Of a DNA stretch of 64,000 nt, positions 10,090 to 21,499 are shown piece after piece. The stretch is from Leuctra nigra (lineage: Eukaryota; Arthropoda; Insecta; Plecoptera; Leuctridae), in NCBI GenBank assembly GCA_934045905.1, contig OW203762.1, positions 23,468,345 to 23,532,344 of the forward strand. The letters run 5' to 3'. Within the stretch, counting starts at the first letter, position 1. Each line of letters begins with the position of its first letter. Made by a program: the position numbers and the translations under genes. Below the pieces are notes generated by a model. It saw only the letters and a program-made list of their open reading frames with translations, was not told the DNA's origin and did no database searches.

Positions 10090-12009
10090 TGGTATAACCG
10101 TATAATGCATGTTAATATAGGTAAATCCCACAAAAAATTTAAACAAATAACTTTAACATTATTTAAAAACGTACCTATCAAAGTGCTATGTTCGTTCCAA
10201 CTTTATTCTTTGAGTAAGGGTAGAAAACTAATAACTATTTTGTAAATGAAAATGATTGCTCACTCTTTCTCTACCATTAAGATTTGGAGCTGTTCAACAC
10301 GTCAAAGTAAAATCAATTCTTTTAATTTTAACATCTGTGCTCGTCAATAAATTCAATATATCAACAATTATTTCAATTATATCAATTAATTATATCAATT
10401 ACATAATCGTAATTATTTCTTGCAAAATATATAACAGCAAACTATTGTACAGTACAATATTTAAAAAGTGTATGCATGTCATTCATGTATATTAAAAAAG
10501 GAGGGTACCCAGTACATTCATTCCATTAGAAAAAAAACATTCCATGTAACTTTCTGCACACGATTACTAAGATATTACTGAAACAACTTTAAAGTATTTA
10601 GCATAAGCATAAAAATAGCATAAATATTTAGCACCAACATTTAGATGTTATAAATATTCAATGTTTTTGATTTAATATAGTAAATGATGCTTCAAATCTT
10701 ATTTACATCAGCATTCCATAAACATGTAAATGTTCTCTCTTTGTAATTCCACTTGATTTACGTGCCAAAGTAAGTTATTTAGTCCACATAAACTCCAAAA
10801 TGAATTCAAAGTACTTGCAATGTCAGTAGAGATGTAAAAGACGATTATACATACCTGGCAAACGAAATATCTTTCCTTACTGTTGCCATGCGCTTCTATG
10901 ATACATACAAATGCTCCATTCCAGCATCTCTCTTAATCTTTGGATCGTCTTTACAGTTTTATAGTCCACCATTAAAACCTTAACACATTACACAACAAAG
11001 AACTTTACAACCTGCAAATATCTTCGTGTGCGAAACGGACACCTTAATAAAACCGATATAAATTTCACAATTTGTCGTCCCATTCAATTAAAACGTAATG
11101 CGAAACTCGCATAGTATTTTCACCGTGACAATTTGATATCTGTTTGATGTCGTAGTGTTTGTCGGAAGATCGTCGCAAGGGCAGAAGTACATTGACGTAA
11201 CGAACATAAGGAAACTCGGTGCCTCATTAAGGAACACAAGATAGTTTATTAGAGCTATTAAAACAATGAACAGGTTGAGAAATGCCAGTAAAATGGAGTT
11301 GACTTCTGCTAATATGTCTATTAAGGTGACTTCTTCTGCCTACGTGATGCGAGCCAAGGGTCATCTAGCTCATCAAGACTTAGCGATAGATGAGAGAGAA
11401 GAGGTCCAGAGGAGGAAAAGATACATTCAAACTTGTTGACGAGCGTGCTCCAGCGCAAATCTACAAACTCTCTCATTAGCAATTACGTACAATTTAGACC
11501 GAAGTACGAACTTATTTAAAAAATACAAATTCTCATTTTTTGAGTTTATAACGTATACCAAGGTCATAATGTGCTCCAATGAGTGGCATTATATTGTGCA
11601 ATATTAAATTTTTTCACGTTCCCGCTTTTGAGAACCTAAACTTCTTATGGCCTTTTAAAAAGTCGAATCTGAGCAGAAAAGAGTGAGTTGGCTCAGACGG
11701 TGAGCCGCTGGACGCACAGGTTCGATTCCGCTAACGACCTTCACGACTATGCGTTCAAGATTTTGTGATATTAGAACTGTAAGAGGACGACTAAACGTTT
11801 ACATCATCTTACAATCATATTCATAAATAATCACAGCCGCGAAATACATAAGCTGTTGTACAGTCAATCAAAATGATATGCATGCGATAATGAACTATCA
11901 CAGCACATCAATGATTCATGTAGGAATCGCAGCCTCAACCGGCAACCCTAGTTCGAACCCACATCCTCTGAACAATCATAATGCTGTGATATACCACAAT
12001 CTATGTGGC
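10090..12009. other. AT-rich non-coding sequence
   Basis: No convincing gene. A tRNA-like box B (GGTTCGATTCC) near 11719 with a weak A box upstream (TGGCTCAGACGG, near 11690) looks like a decayed tRNA-derived SINE head. Small open frames at 10256-10495 and 11878-12066 lack any recognisable domain. Confidence 0.4.
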
Positions 12010-12405
12010 AGATCTCCGATCACGAGGACCCAAGTTCACACCTTGTCTCTTTCCGTGCATGAGTAGTCGTGACCGAGTCGAACCACTGACCTCTTGTTGA
12101 CCTTGACATCGCGGTCACCGCCTCCTGTACCGTAGAAGAGTTCGTCGTTATCCTCGACGTTGACGCGGTCCCGGGTCCGCACCTTGTCCGTGTTCAACGT
12201 CGTGACTGAGTCGAAACACTGACCTCTCCATGACCTTGACATCGCGATCACCGCCTCTTGTACCGTGGAGTTCGTCGCCATGCTCGACGCGGTCCCGGGT
12301 TCGCACCTTGTCCGTGGTTCAACGTCGTGACCAAGTCGAAACACTGACCTCTCGTTGACCTTGACCGCGCGTTTACCGCCTCCTGTACCGTGATCAATGA
12401 GTTTG
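12010..12405. repeat. tandem array, about 3 copies of a 125-133-bp unit
   Basis: The phrase TCGTGACCGAGTCGAA and its variants recur at 12067, 12200 and 12325, giving periods of 133 and 125. Each unit also contains ACTGACCTCT, GACCTTGAC, CCGCCTC(C/T)TGTACCGT and a CCCGGGTTCGCACC-like stretch resembling a tRNA B box. The array is GC-rich compared with its surroundings. The long minus-strand open frame across it is a by-product of the repeats. Confidence 0.8.
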
Positions 12406-13738
12406 GCAGGGAAAATAGAAATCGTTGACGTGCTTGGCGTCAAGATGAGTACAGAAGCTGTACAGACTTGAAACTCGTGATCTTTTAAACTTTATTGCAG
12501 CCACGACAAGTTTCGTGCGGCCAGGGACCTCTGAACCGTCAGTGTATTTTATTACAATTCGGAGGAACATGAAGGCTTGAAATTTATTGAATTTTTGTTA
12601 AAATATCTGCACGAACATTGTCGTAATCACCGTTTTAAACATGTCCACTGAAGAAAGTCATAAGTAACTATCTTTTGAATCAGTGACCGTTAAAGCATGT
12701 ACCTTTCATAGAGTTTGCAATAAATCGAGTGGTCCCATATTAATTATTTAACAGTGTAGCTGAACTTTTTGCTGTGGGTTGGAACTGAACATCGAATAAA
12801 ATATGAATAATATTATACTGATTCTCACCGGCCAATTAAAATCAACTCACATGACTTCAGTCCCCAAATCAGTAAAAGTTGATATAAAATGACAGATCGA
12901 ACAAGTCTAGGTATGCTAATTAAGGACGCGGCAAGTTGTAATGAGGATGTCAATTGATTGAACTAGATCTCCAATCAGTTGGAAAAGGAACATTCTTTTG
13001 AAAAATTGGCAATCTTTCATTAAAAACCACACAAGTAGAACATGATTCAAGATTCCAAAGCAAATTTGAAAGATTAATTTTGTGAGATGAACAGATGAGG
13101 GTTTCAAATTAGCTCTGTAACACTCTCTAAAATGGTGGTCATAAAAAAGTCTAAATCAACTTTGGGTCAAAAATAGACTGAATTTCATGTCATCTAAACT
13201 ATTTTTATGCTTCATGAACCAAAAAGGAATCGAGCCCATTACTCAATATACGAAAAAAAATATAAAGAATAAAAAAAATCGTATAAATAATAGCGATACA
13301 AATTACCAGCATATTTTACATTATTTTTCAGCATTTAGTACCAAAGAATAATATGTAGTCAGATAGTTGAAAATGATATCGTCGCATTGTAATTACTAAT
13401 TATTATAATAATTTTTCAACATTTGAATTGCAGCTGAGAATCAAATTTTATATGAAGGGATAATTATGTTAAGTGAAAATTATCCGGAGCTTGATCTCTC
13501 ACATCCTGACAGGAAGATGCCCCAGGTTCGAGCCCCGGTTCGACCAAATACTTTTCACGTCACACATCTCGTAATAAAACCACAGTCTTTGATCAGATTT
13601 GAGATACAAACATCAAACAATATGAGATAAAAAAAAGCTTTTTAAATGTTAAAATATCACGATATCGAGAAAAGCCCAAAATAATGAGAATGACATCATT
13701 TTGATGACAGATGAAGCAAAGGCTCTTAACGGATATAA
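12406..13738. other. non-coding stretch
   Basis: Nothing gene-like is recognised. Around 13524-13550 the string CAGGTTCGAGCCCC resembles a tRNA B box, probably a SINE remnant. Confidence 0.4.
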
Positions 13739-14038
13739 CTAATAACCTCTAATTATTTCCACTGCATTAGCTGCCCCTGTGACCAGCGAATAAAACACCG
13801 TCATGATTTGTTCAAATCGTGTAGATATTTCGGACGTCACACCAACATTCTTACCGAGGAAATCTCGCGCAAGCGTGTGAACATATTTCAGCGTCTCCAA
13901 TCCAGAGCTAATTGTAATAGTGTGTAAGATGGACTCCTCCCTGTAGGTCGTTGTGCTGGAGGATTTTATCAAATCTCTAGTTTTATGCATCTGTTGAGAG
14001 CATATGGTGTAAGTGAAACACACGTTAGCTGTTGTGAA
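13739..14038 (-). other. unassigned open frame, possible terminal exon
   Basis: A 94-codon frame reads on the minus strand from 14023 to 13739. It stays open upstream to a possible splice acceptor (TTTCACAACAG at about 14030-14040). The product is mixed polar and hydrophobic with no motif I recognise. It lacks the C-terminal signatures of gustatory or odorant receptors. It may be a real last exon, a decayed gene or chance; no partner exon was identified. Confidence 0.2.
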
Positions 14039-14420
14039 ATCTCCCGTTCAATGCACTATGTTTTATAGATTGATTTGTAAGGTAACTCTATCATTGTCAA
14101 GATCTACGAATACTTATCGACAGCTATTATGTTTCTGAACAGCTTTAATGTTGTTAAAATCGCACTAAGGGCTGCAGGTTTTACTATATTGTTAATGTAT
14201 TGATTATGTAACATACTGTTAAAGGTATCCAGATGTAAGTGGTTATTGTCATGGCTCGTGTCTTCACTTTGTAATCAGTGTGAAAAATCAATCAACTGTT
14301 AAACCAACAAATGATTCTTTAGAAATTCCCTTGGTTGTACAAGATGTCAAAGTGAAGTTAAAACGTGTTCCTCTAGCAATGGAGCCCATTTATGTAGATT
14401 CTGTTCCTCTTCTCTCGTAG

Positions 14421-14504
14421 TACACCCACATCCAAGTGTTCGTACTGTGTTTCTCATAAGAGCACAATGTATAAACCGGTAGGAACACTTGGAGGTGGGT
14501 GTAC
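14421..14504. mobile_element. short palindromic MITE (CACCCACCTCCAAGTG family)
   Basis: About 84 bp with inverted ends TACACCCAC(A/C)TCCAAGTG / CACTTGGAGGTGGGTGTA and a conserved centre (TCATAAGAGCACAATGTATA). A second copy lies at 26525-26608 in the opposite orientation. The ends begin at TA, in keeping with a TA target. Confidence 0.7.
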
Positions 14505-16900
14505 ATCTCAAATAGTGTTTCGTGACTTTCAACCGCTGATGTCATGGAAGTTTGGGTCCACAGTCATGATGAAGTAACCATTGGATCAAACCCGGTAATT
14601 GCAATTAAAACATCGCCGTTTCAAGATAATAATTCTCAAAAATCAAGTTCTGCTTTTGGCTTGAACATAAGTTGCTGGAAAGAAATCGTGTATAAAGTTA
14701 GCAGCTATAATAAACAAGCTCGAATAGATTTTTTTAGTCGTGATATCACTTTACATTAGAAGCTTTAAAATGTACAGTTCTCAACACATTTATTTTCAGA
14801 TTTTTTAAAAAACCACTCAACAACCAAATTCAAACAAATCGCTTATTTATTAAACATTTATTTTCTACTATCAGAGTTATTTCGTCACTTATTCGTGTAA
14901 AATCTTAAACGCTTTGCTATTTCAAATATCCAGTTTCAATCTCAATTGGCATTGGAATTGCTTGAGTGAAACCATCCTTTCTTGCTTTTTCAAAAGAGAT
15001 ACGTTAGTTTTAGACAAAGACCCAATGACAATCAACAATTTGACAATCGAAGAGAACAATATGATTGTATTTGATCAGCAGCTATTCTAAGAAAACTCAA
15101 TTTCCGCGTCTGTTCAATCAAATACTTGATCCATCCATGAATTTAATGATCACCTCTTGGAACCCTGCTGAGTCGCATTGGAGAGCAAGAGTGGACAGTA
15201 GCAAGAATTAACGACCTCCTAGATAGAAATTAATTAGACTCTTGCAAGTTCGAGACTTTATTTGAGTACTTTGTTAGTCTAGATCAAACAGAACTCGGGG
15301 TAAAAAGAACTATAATAATAATAAACAATGGCAGTGGCGGAACGGAGAGTTCAAATGGCCCGCGGCAAACAAATTGAGTTCTGATTCTAGTAATTTGTAA
15401 ACTGCTTTGTTAAACGGTAACGGAGTAGATTGTATATGGCTTTGTTTTATTATAAGTATTATTTTGACTACATGCAAAACAGAACAGTTATTTTTTACGA
15501 AATATCTGAACACTACTAACCGAGACAGTTGACTCAGTGAACTCTTGTGAACTTTAGTATAGGATTTCCATAGATTCACTTACGGAGACAATGCTGGGAT
15601 AGTACCCATTATACGACATTTGCCACCTGTAATCATACAAATAGCGTAGGTGTTACGAAAGTCTTCCTTTTTCCTAGAATATCTTCCTATCAAGACCATT
15701 TTAGCCTGTGATAGCTGGTTATTGGAAGTAAATATCTTTATTAATATAGTAATAAAAGTATTCTAAAAGTTGTACCATTGAATTGCATTTCTAAAGATCA
15801 TGAATACCTATGATTATACTCTGTATAATTCATTGATAACTGATAAGCAACGCTAAATAACTCTAAGCAACTCTAATTAATACTCTGTCATCAATTTCAA
15901 ATCTTGTATTCAGCAAACATTTAGAATCTTTGTAATACTCATATTTCTTGTTTTTACATTGACCATGGAAACAATTAGCCCAGACCCTTTACCAGTTGTC
16001 CTGATCTTACGCCACTGTGTTGAGAGATAAAATTACTTCCAGAAACGAAATCATAACAAATATTTCTACATCTTCGCCTTATCACAGCGGGACTAATAAC
16101 GTAACAAATTCAAAGTTCGCACGAAAATGTCAGCCGAAAGCCATTCTCATTGGTCGTTATTTTAATTTAAGCACTAGCAGAGTAATTATTTAAAGTTTTT
16201 ACTCAACACGACACAGATTGGAGCTGATATGAATTTTAAATGTATTGATAGAAATATGTGGTCCAATAGTTCGCAAAATAGATGGCAGGATGGCCGGAAT
16301 GTAATCAATTTCAAAATTCAATTCCATCTGTTTTCATAAATCATGGACACACGCAGTGTATTCCATGCGAGTCCAAAATCATCCTTTCATACATTAAATT
16401 TATTATATTTAGCAATCAAAAAAATAGATTTATTATTAAAATATTGAAATGTATTTATTAGAAATCATTTTTTTTTTGAAAATAGGAATTTGTATTATTG
16501 AAATATTGAATTTTCTTCATTAATAATTCAAATTTTAATATTCATCAAAAATTAAATTATATTATTAACGTTCATATTGAATTATCTTTGGAATTTTTTG
16601 TATTATCGAAAAAATATAATGATATATTGAAATATCTAGATTATTCTACAAGTTTCCATAAAGCAACTGGAATGACCACAACGGAAATCCTTTGAAATAA
16701 ACAATATTTCGACCACAGTAGAATCCGCTAAGGAAAGGAAAGGAAAAATAAAGGAAAAATATCCTTTAAAAAAAATTAATCAGTATCGCCTCATCCTGTT
16801 TTTGTTTATTAAAATCGATGAAAATAAAATAGCAGATGATAATAAAATGACTGTTTCTTCCTTGTAAATCCTGCCCCCCTCCTTGCCTCTCTTCCTCAAT
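14505..16900. other. AT-rich non-coding sequence upstream of the lectin gene
   Basis: No gene is recognised. The small frames at 14544-14759 and 15310-15579 have no identifiable domain. The last 200 bases become pyrimidine-rich and lead into the TATA box of the lectin gene. Confidence 0.4.
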
Positions 16901-16908
16901 ATCATGCC

Positions 16909-16945
16909 TATAAGAGCAACACAATGTCATTGTCAACATTCAGCA
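16909..16945 (+). promoter_or_regulatory. TATA box and initiator of the lectin gene
   Basis: TATAAGA at 16909-16915 is followed about 30 bases on by TTCAGCA (A at 16942), an insect-type initiator. The arrangement places transcription start near 16942, downstream of the ATG at 16924 but upstream of the ATG at 16954. This supports 16954 as the start codon. Confidence 0.5.
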
Positions 16946-17580
16946 GTGTAACAATGATCTTCCCGAAGTCTCTGGTGTTAGTGCTGAGCTATGTCTCTTT
17001 GGTTCGAAGCCAGGCTGGGTCGGAGGTGCAAGTTGCTGCACAGAGACCAGCTGGAGTGTCTGTCACAGTTAGTGGCTCACGCAATCAAACATGACAGTGG
17101 GTGGCTCAGGTGAGATTTCAATATACCAAGCAATCACCGCATTACTTTATCAGTCACTAAACGTTGCAGTCTCACCACCAGGTTTCAAAAATTAAGAAGT
17201 GAAGAAATAAGGGTATATAGGGTATATATTCATGTGCACATGGCACTTTCATTTCATAACAACGGTTAATAAAATCGTGATAATCACAGAAATGTATACG
17301 TACCTTCTATAAACAAATATTATCGGCATATTTCATTACAGCACATATTCAATCTTTTTAATGCGAAAACAAACTAGAGTTTTATTACCAAAATCTCAAT
17401 TTTGACAGAGCACTAGTTTTGATCACGGCCTTCTAAATGAGGCGTCAAGAAGACATGGTGAACTACGATCTCTAGTATTTATTTTCTATAAAAATTTGTT
17501 TTTTGCGGTCGAATTGGTTCTTACTTTTCACTGCTTCTATTTATTTGTTTGTATTTGTTTATTAATTTGTTTGTTCTGTG

Positions 17581-17625
17581 TTTGTTTGTTTGTTTGTTTG
17601 TTTGTTTGTTTGTTTGTTTGTTTGT
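17581..17625. repeat. (GTTT)n microsatellite
   Basis: Uninterrupted TTTG/GTTT units, about 11 copies, in intron 1 of the lectin gene. Confidence 0.9.
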
Positions 17626-17690
17626 TCTTGTGTATCGTATTGTGTTCGTATCGCTGTTCAGAACTGAATTAAATTAATAATTAATATTAA

Positions 17691-17953
17691 ACTTGTATTC
17701 CGGAGGTCCGGGTTCGATTCCCGCGGTCGTCCTTCCTGACTGGGTTTTTTTCGTGGTGTTTCCTCAGTCGACAGGCAAATGCTGGGAAGGTACCCTACTA
17801 ATAGGTCACGACCGCCTCCTTCCCACCTTCCATCCTTACCTACTCTTCACCATCATCTCCCAATCATCATAATCAATCATCCATCGCCATTAGCCTCGCT
17901 GCAGAACAGTGCGACGTTAAGCCCCCCCCCCCCCCCCCCCAAAAAAAAAAACA
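17691..17953 (+). mobile_element. tRNA-derived SINE, 5'-truncated, ending in poly-C and poly-A
   Basis: Sequence matches the fuller copy at 35813-36080 from CTTGTATTCCGGAGG onward. It includes the RNA polymerase III B box GGGTTCGATTCCC, the CTCAGTCGACAGGCAAATGC body and the GAACAGTGCGACGTTAAG 3' end. Where the other copy ends in CCCC, this copy has 19 C (17922-17940) followed by 12 A. It lies in intron 1 of the lectin gene. Confidence 0.8.
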
Positions 17954-18212
17954 ACTTATGGAAACAGCGTTTTTTTGTATCTATCATAATTTATTAGAAA
18001 TAATCTGTTTCCCAGGATGTAATGGCTGTCATCTGTCTCTACAGGTGATTGTGCATCTCACAGATGATAAGAAATCTCCGTCATCTGCGTGGTCAGTCGA
18101 AGTCGAACCCAGCACATCGAGTTGCAGTGAATCAAAATCAACTCATGACGTCAAACTCTTGATGACTCGTAAGTTGACTCATGAGTTGCATTTCCTTGTT
18201 TATGTCAAACTG

Positions 18213-18742
18213 AAGACTCCTGGGGCCCTATTCTATATCTCGTTTTGATCTCGTAGCGGCCGCCTTCATTTCGGCGTAATGCTATCTTAATGGCAGTGAA
18301 ACGAAGGCGGCCGCCACGAGATCAAAAAAAGATATAGAATAGGGCCCCTGGGGACCGCCATGGAAACTGACGGATTGTGTCAAATTTTCCCAAAATACTT
18401 AAGTCTCTCCAAGGCTCATTATTTACTCCACTGTTATGCAACTTTGGGAGGTAGTTTTGATACCCATTATCTCGGAATACTATTGAAAAAATTTAAGAAA
18501 AATTTAAAGAAAATAAATTTTTATTTTTTTACATATTTCATGAAAAAATATGAAAATAAAAACTTTTTTTCGTTTTAGTATATTTTATTAACATTTCTCA
18601 ATAGTATTCCGAGATAATGGGTATCAAAACAACCTCCCAAAGTTGCATAACAGTGGAGTAAATAATGAGCCTTGGGGAGACTTAGCTATTTTGGGAAATT
18701 TGACACAATCCGTCAGTTTCCATAGCGGTCCCCAGGACTCTT
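18213..18742. mobile_element. foldback element in lectin intron 2
   Basis: Two arms of about 145 bp, ending AAGACTCCTGG and CCAGGACTCTT, are inverted copies. They share, for example, ACTGACGGATTGTGTCAAAT and TATTCCGAGATAATGGGTAT with its inverse. The AT-rich loop lies around 18490-18590. The left arm is interrupted by the element at 18224-18346. No coding capacity and no clear outer target duplication. Confidence 0.8.
18224..18346. mobile_element. 123-bp palindromic MITE nested in the foldback arm
   Basis: The ends GGCCCTATTCTATATC and GATATAGAATAGGGCC are perfect inverted repeats. The inner arms carry GCGGCCGCC(TTC) and its inverse. It is flanked by CCTGG at 18219-18223 and again at 18347-18351. 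Deleting the element plus one CCTGG restores the left arm of the surrounding foldback, which proves insertion with a 5-bp duplication. Confidence 0.85.
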
Positions 18743-19929
18743 AAAAGAAAAACTCTCAGAATAAATGCGTTGATGAGCGAGCATGGGTGACTTAAATAAA
18801 TAACTTTTGTATCGCAAATTAAACTGTAAATGATTGGAGCCGCTTCCTCCGTATAGTGGGTTTAATAAGCAAATCAAAATTACACCAAACTAATAATTGA
18901 ATTACACCATGATTGACGATGATTGACGGCTAAATAAGATATGTAACATAAAGTATAACTATTTTGTGCATGCCCATATTGCAATGTATGTAAATATTGA
19001 TTTTAAGACTAGAATTAGAAAAATAATCGTTCGTTTATATCATTAAATTAATAAATGCATTATGAACCATGCACCCAGGTCTTAGTCCTTATAAAAAAAC
19101 ACATTGTTCTCAGCGCCCCAGCAGCCTCAGCCGACAGTCGTGCCTGTGTGATACGAACTCATCCCAGGTCTGGGACACTACAAGCATCATAACAACTCTA
19201 CAACATGGCCGTCTGCTAAAACAATCTGCCAGGGAGAGGGAGGGCACCTGGTGATTGTAAACTCAGAGGCGGAATCAGCGGCGATGGTGAAGATCATCGC
19301 AGTAAAACGTTCAGGCTATTGGCATTGGGTCGGACTAAGAGAGTCGGAGACAACGCAGGGGCAATACTTCACTGTTTTCGGTAAGTCATGCTGGTTTTTG
19401 AAATCGCACCAGTATGAAAGAGAAACTATTCACTCCAGCGAAGTTAGGAAATATCAAGCAAATTTGCTATAAATAAGTGCAAGACCCTAAAATACTGAGT
19501 GAGTTGTATCTTATAGGGAGAGGATATTGGAACCCTCGTATTTCCAGCCTTAGTAGTAGCACACACACTACACAGCCTCAGTGGAGGTTCAAAACCTTCA
19601 CTAATAAATTATCTTCAAAACAAAACAAAAATGAAGCATCTATCTTGATTATTAGTATACCTTTTCATGTCTGGAAGGAGAAAAAATATGAAGAAATTCC
19701 ATCCTGAGAAATTGCATGTTAAAGAGTCCTTCTTGAGAAATTTCAAACACTTGTAGGTTGATTTGCAAAACATAAGCAAATTTCAATATTTATTTTAAAT
19801 TAAACTATCAGTGTGACAAGTTCATACTTTGGGTTTTATGAAAGCAAAGGGTTTAAAAAATAAAATTTTAATGAAAAAAAATATTCAAATATTTGTTTTT
19901 TTATGAAAACAAGTGTATACCAGTGGCAC

Positions 19930-20095
19930 TCCATTCCTTGGAGTGCCAAGGAATGGCACTCCGAGGTTAAGGAGGCTATGGAAAGTCATCAACTGGAAGA
20001 GGACGAATGGAGGGACAAGGATTCCTGGCGTCTAGGATGCGAGACACGGCCACGGCTGTAAATCACTCGCAATATATATATATATATATATATAT
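19930..20095 (+). mobile_element. LINE 3' remnant with (AT)n tail in lectin intron 3
   Basis: A 35-codon open stretch ends at TAA near 20060. It reads like the C-terminal tail of a LINE reverse transcriptase (KEAMESHQLEEDEWRDKDSW, then RLGCETRPRL). An (AT)n run at 20072-20095 follows shortly, which may be the element's 3' tail. The rest of the element is absent, as in 5'-truncated insertions. The assignment rests on general resemblance only. Confidence 0.4.
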
Positions 20096-20602
20096 AAGTG
20101 TATACCACCTTAATCTTTTTTAAAGTCATTTTTCATTTTTCATTTTTCATTAATTTTTTTATTCACTCAGTGTTGGCTATTGTTTTTACATTGCAGTCTA
20201 ATTGTACTTATTGATAACATATGATTGTCTTGTGCAGGCGAGCCGATGGCTACTACTGGATTTACGCGTTGGCACTCGGGAGAACCTGATGACTCATCCC
20301 TTGGCGATGGAATATTGATTCATCCCACTTCAGGAGGCTTGGGCGATTCGTCTTCCACAAGAACTACTCCATTCATTTGTGAACTACAAGCTACAAGCAA
20401 CACAATATGTTGAGCTGAGTGACACATGAATACAAATAACAAAATATCATAACATGACACGTAAACTAGATTAGTTTATCATTTCATCATTAGAATATTA
20501 ATAATGATATCTATTTTTTTTACTGTGCTATAATCTGTTATCAACCTTTTCTAAATTGCTGTATTTCTTCTGTACCATCATAAACTGGTTTTATCGAGAG
20601 TG

Positions 20603-20683
20603 AATAAAATTGTAACAATAGAAAGAATCGCTGAATAAAGACTTGTACTATACTAAATACAACAATGTCAACTATTGGAATAA
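20603..20683 (+). terminator. poly(A) signals of the lectin gene
   Basis: AATAAA hexamers occur at 20603-20608 and 20634-20639, with another near 20680, 190 to 270 bases after the lectin stop codon. They give a plausible 3' UTR. Confidence 0.5.
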
Positions 20684-20699
20684 AATATAAAGAGATGTG

Positions 20700-21098
20700 C
20701 TTGAAGATTCTGTGTGTGTGTTTAATTTCCTGCTTTGTAATTTTATCCCCATATTAAAATCCCCAATCCGGACGAGCTGTATAGGTAATCCAGCTGCTGA
20801 TCATTTCTATGGGGCAGTGGTTTCGAGACAGCCGAGCGGCAGTGGACGACCTCACCTCACGATTGGTATACCATCACACACCTTATCGTCTGGGACTAAT
20901 AAGAATAAAATAATACTCGCAGAAATTTGCGGTTCGGATGCAAACATTTGAATGAAATTTTTTGATTTTCAAATGTGAATAGCTCAATTTCACAAATAGA
21001 TAATTTAAAAAAAGAATGAAATAATTGTGGCCAAATTAACCATTTTTAGTTACACACATGTCAAGATTTTATTTTTATTAATATTATTATTTATCCGC

Positions 21099-21132
<34 letters not shown>

Positions 21133-21490
21133 TAGTTACGGAATGACATCATTTGTACTTGTAATTAATTTAAGAGTCAGTTATGAAAACATATGTTTTC
21201 CTACTTATTAGTTATTACACTTTCGGTTGTACATGAACCGAAATTACTGTCCCAATAATTACAAAATGTAGCTTATGCATCAGCCATTAAAAATAAATCC
21301 AGCTTTAAATTAAAACAGTATGTAATCATATTCACAATTTAAATACCTACAACATTTGCGATTCCTCTCCCCTGGTGATCTTCTAAACGCTTTGTTCATA
21401 TTCCGGTGTTACATCAGGTTGTTTGTCACTGTCTGTTGCTCAGCTAATGAGTGCGCACGCGCCGTGAGCAGATGCTAGGAAGCGTCGCAG
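20700..21490. other. non-coding stretch with (ATT)n
   Basis: No gene. An (ATT)n microsatellite lies at about 21100-21132. The region becomes GC-richer from 21380 toward the minisatellite. Confidence 0.5.
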
Positions 21491-21499
21491 TCAAGCGTA

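Larger units (their letters stand above)
16954..20413 (+). pseudogene. C-type lectin gene, four exons, two in-frame stops
   Basis: Best exon model: 16954-17109, 18045-18168, 19114-19380 and 20238-20413, all with GT/AG borders and compatible phases (0, 1, 1). The product starts with a signal peptide (MIFPKSLVLVLSYVSLVRS). A spacer exon follows, then a C-type lectin domain with YELIPGLGHYK, CQGEGGHLVIVNSEAE, WHWVGL, an EPD motif and PFICEL. Such lectins are secreted sugar-binding proteins of insect haemolymph and immunity. Two TGA codons break the frame, at 17092 (exon 1) and 19149 (exon 3). Moving the exon 3 acceptor to 19168 avoids the second but removes conserved YELIPG residues. The domain has also lost the inner cysteine pair and the WND calcium motif (LGD instead). 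It is therefore probably a decaying gene. A read error or read-through cannot be excluded. Confidence 0.75.
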
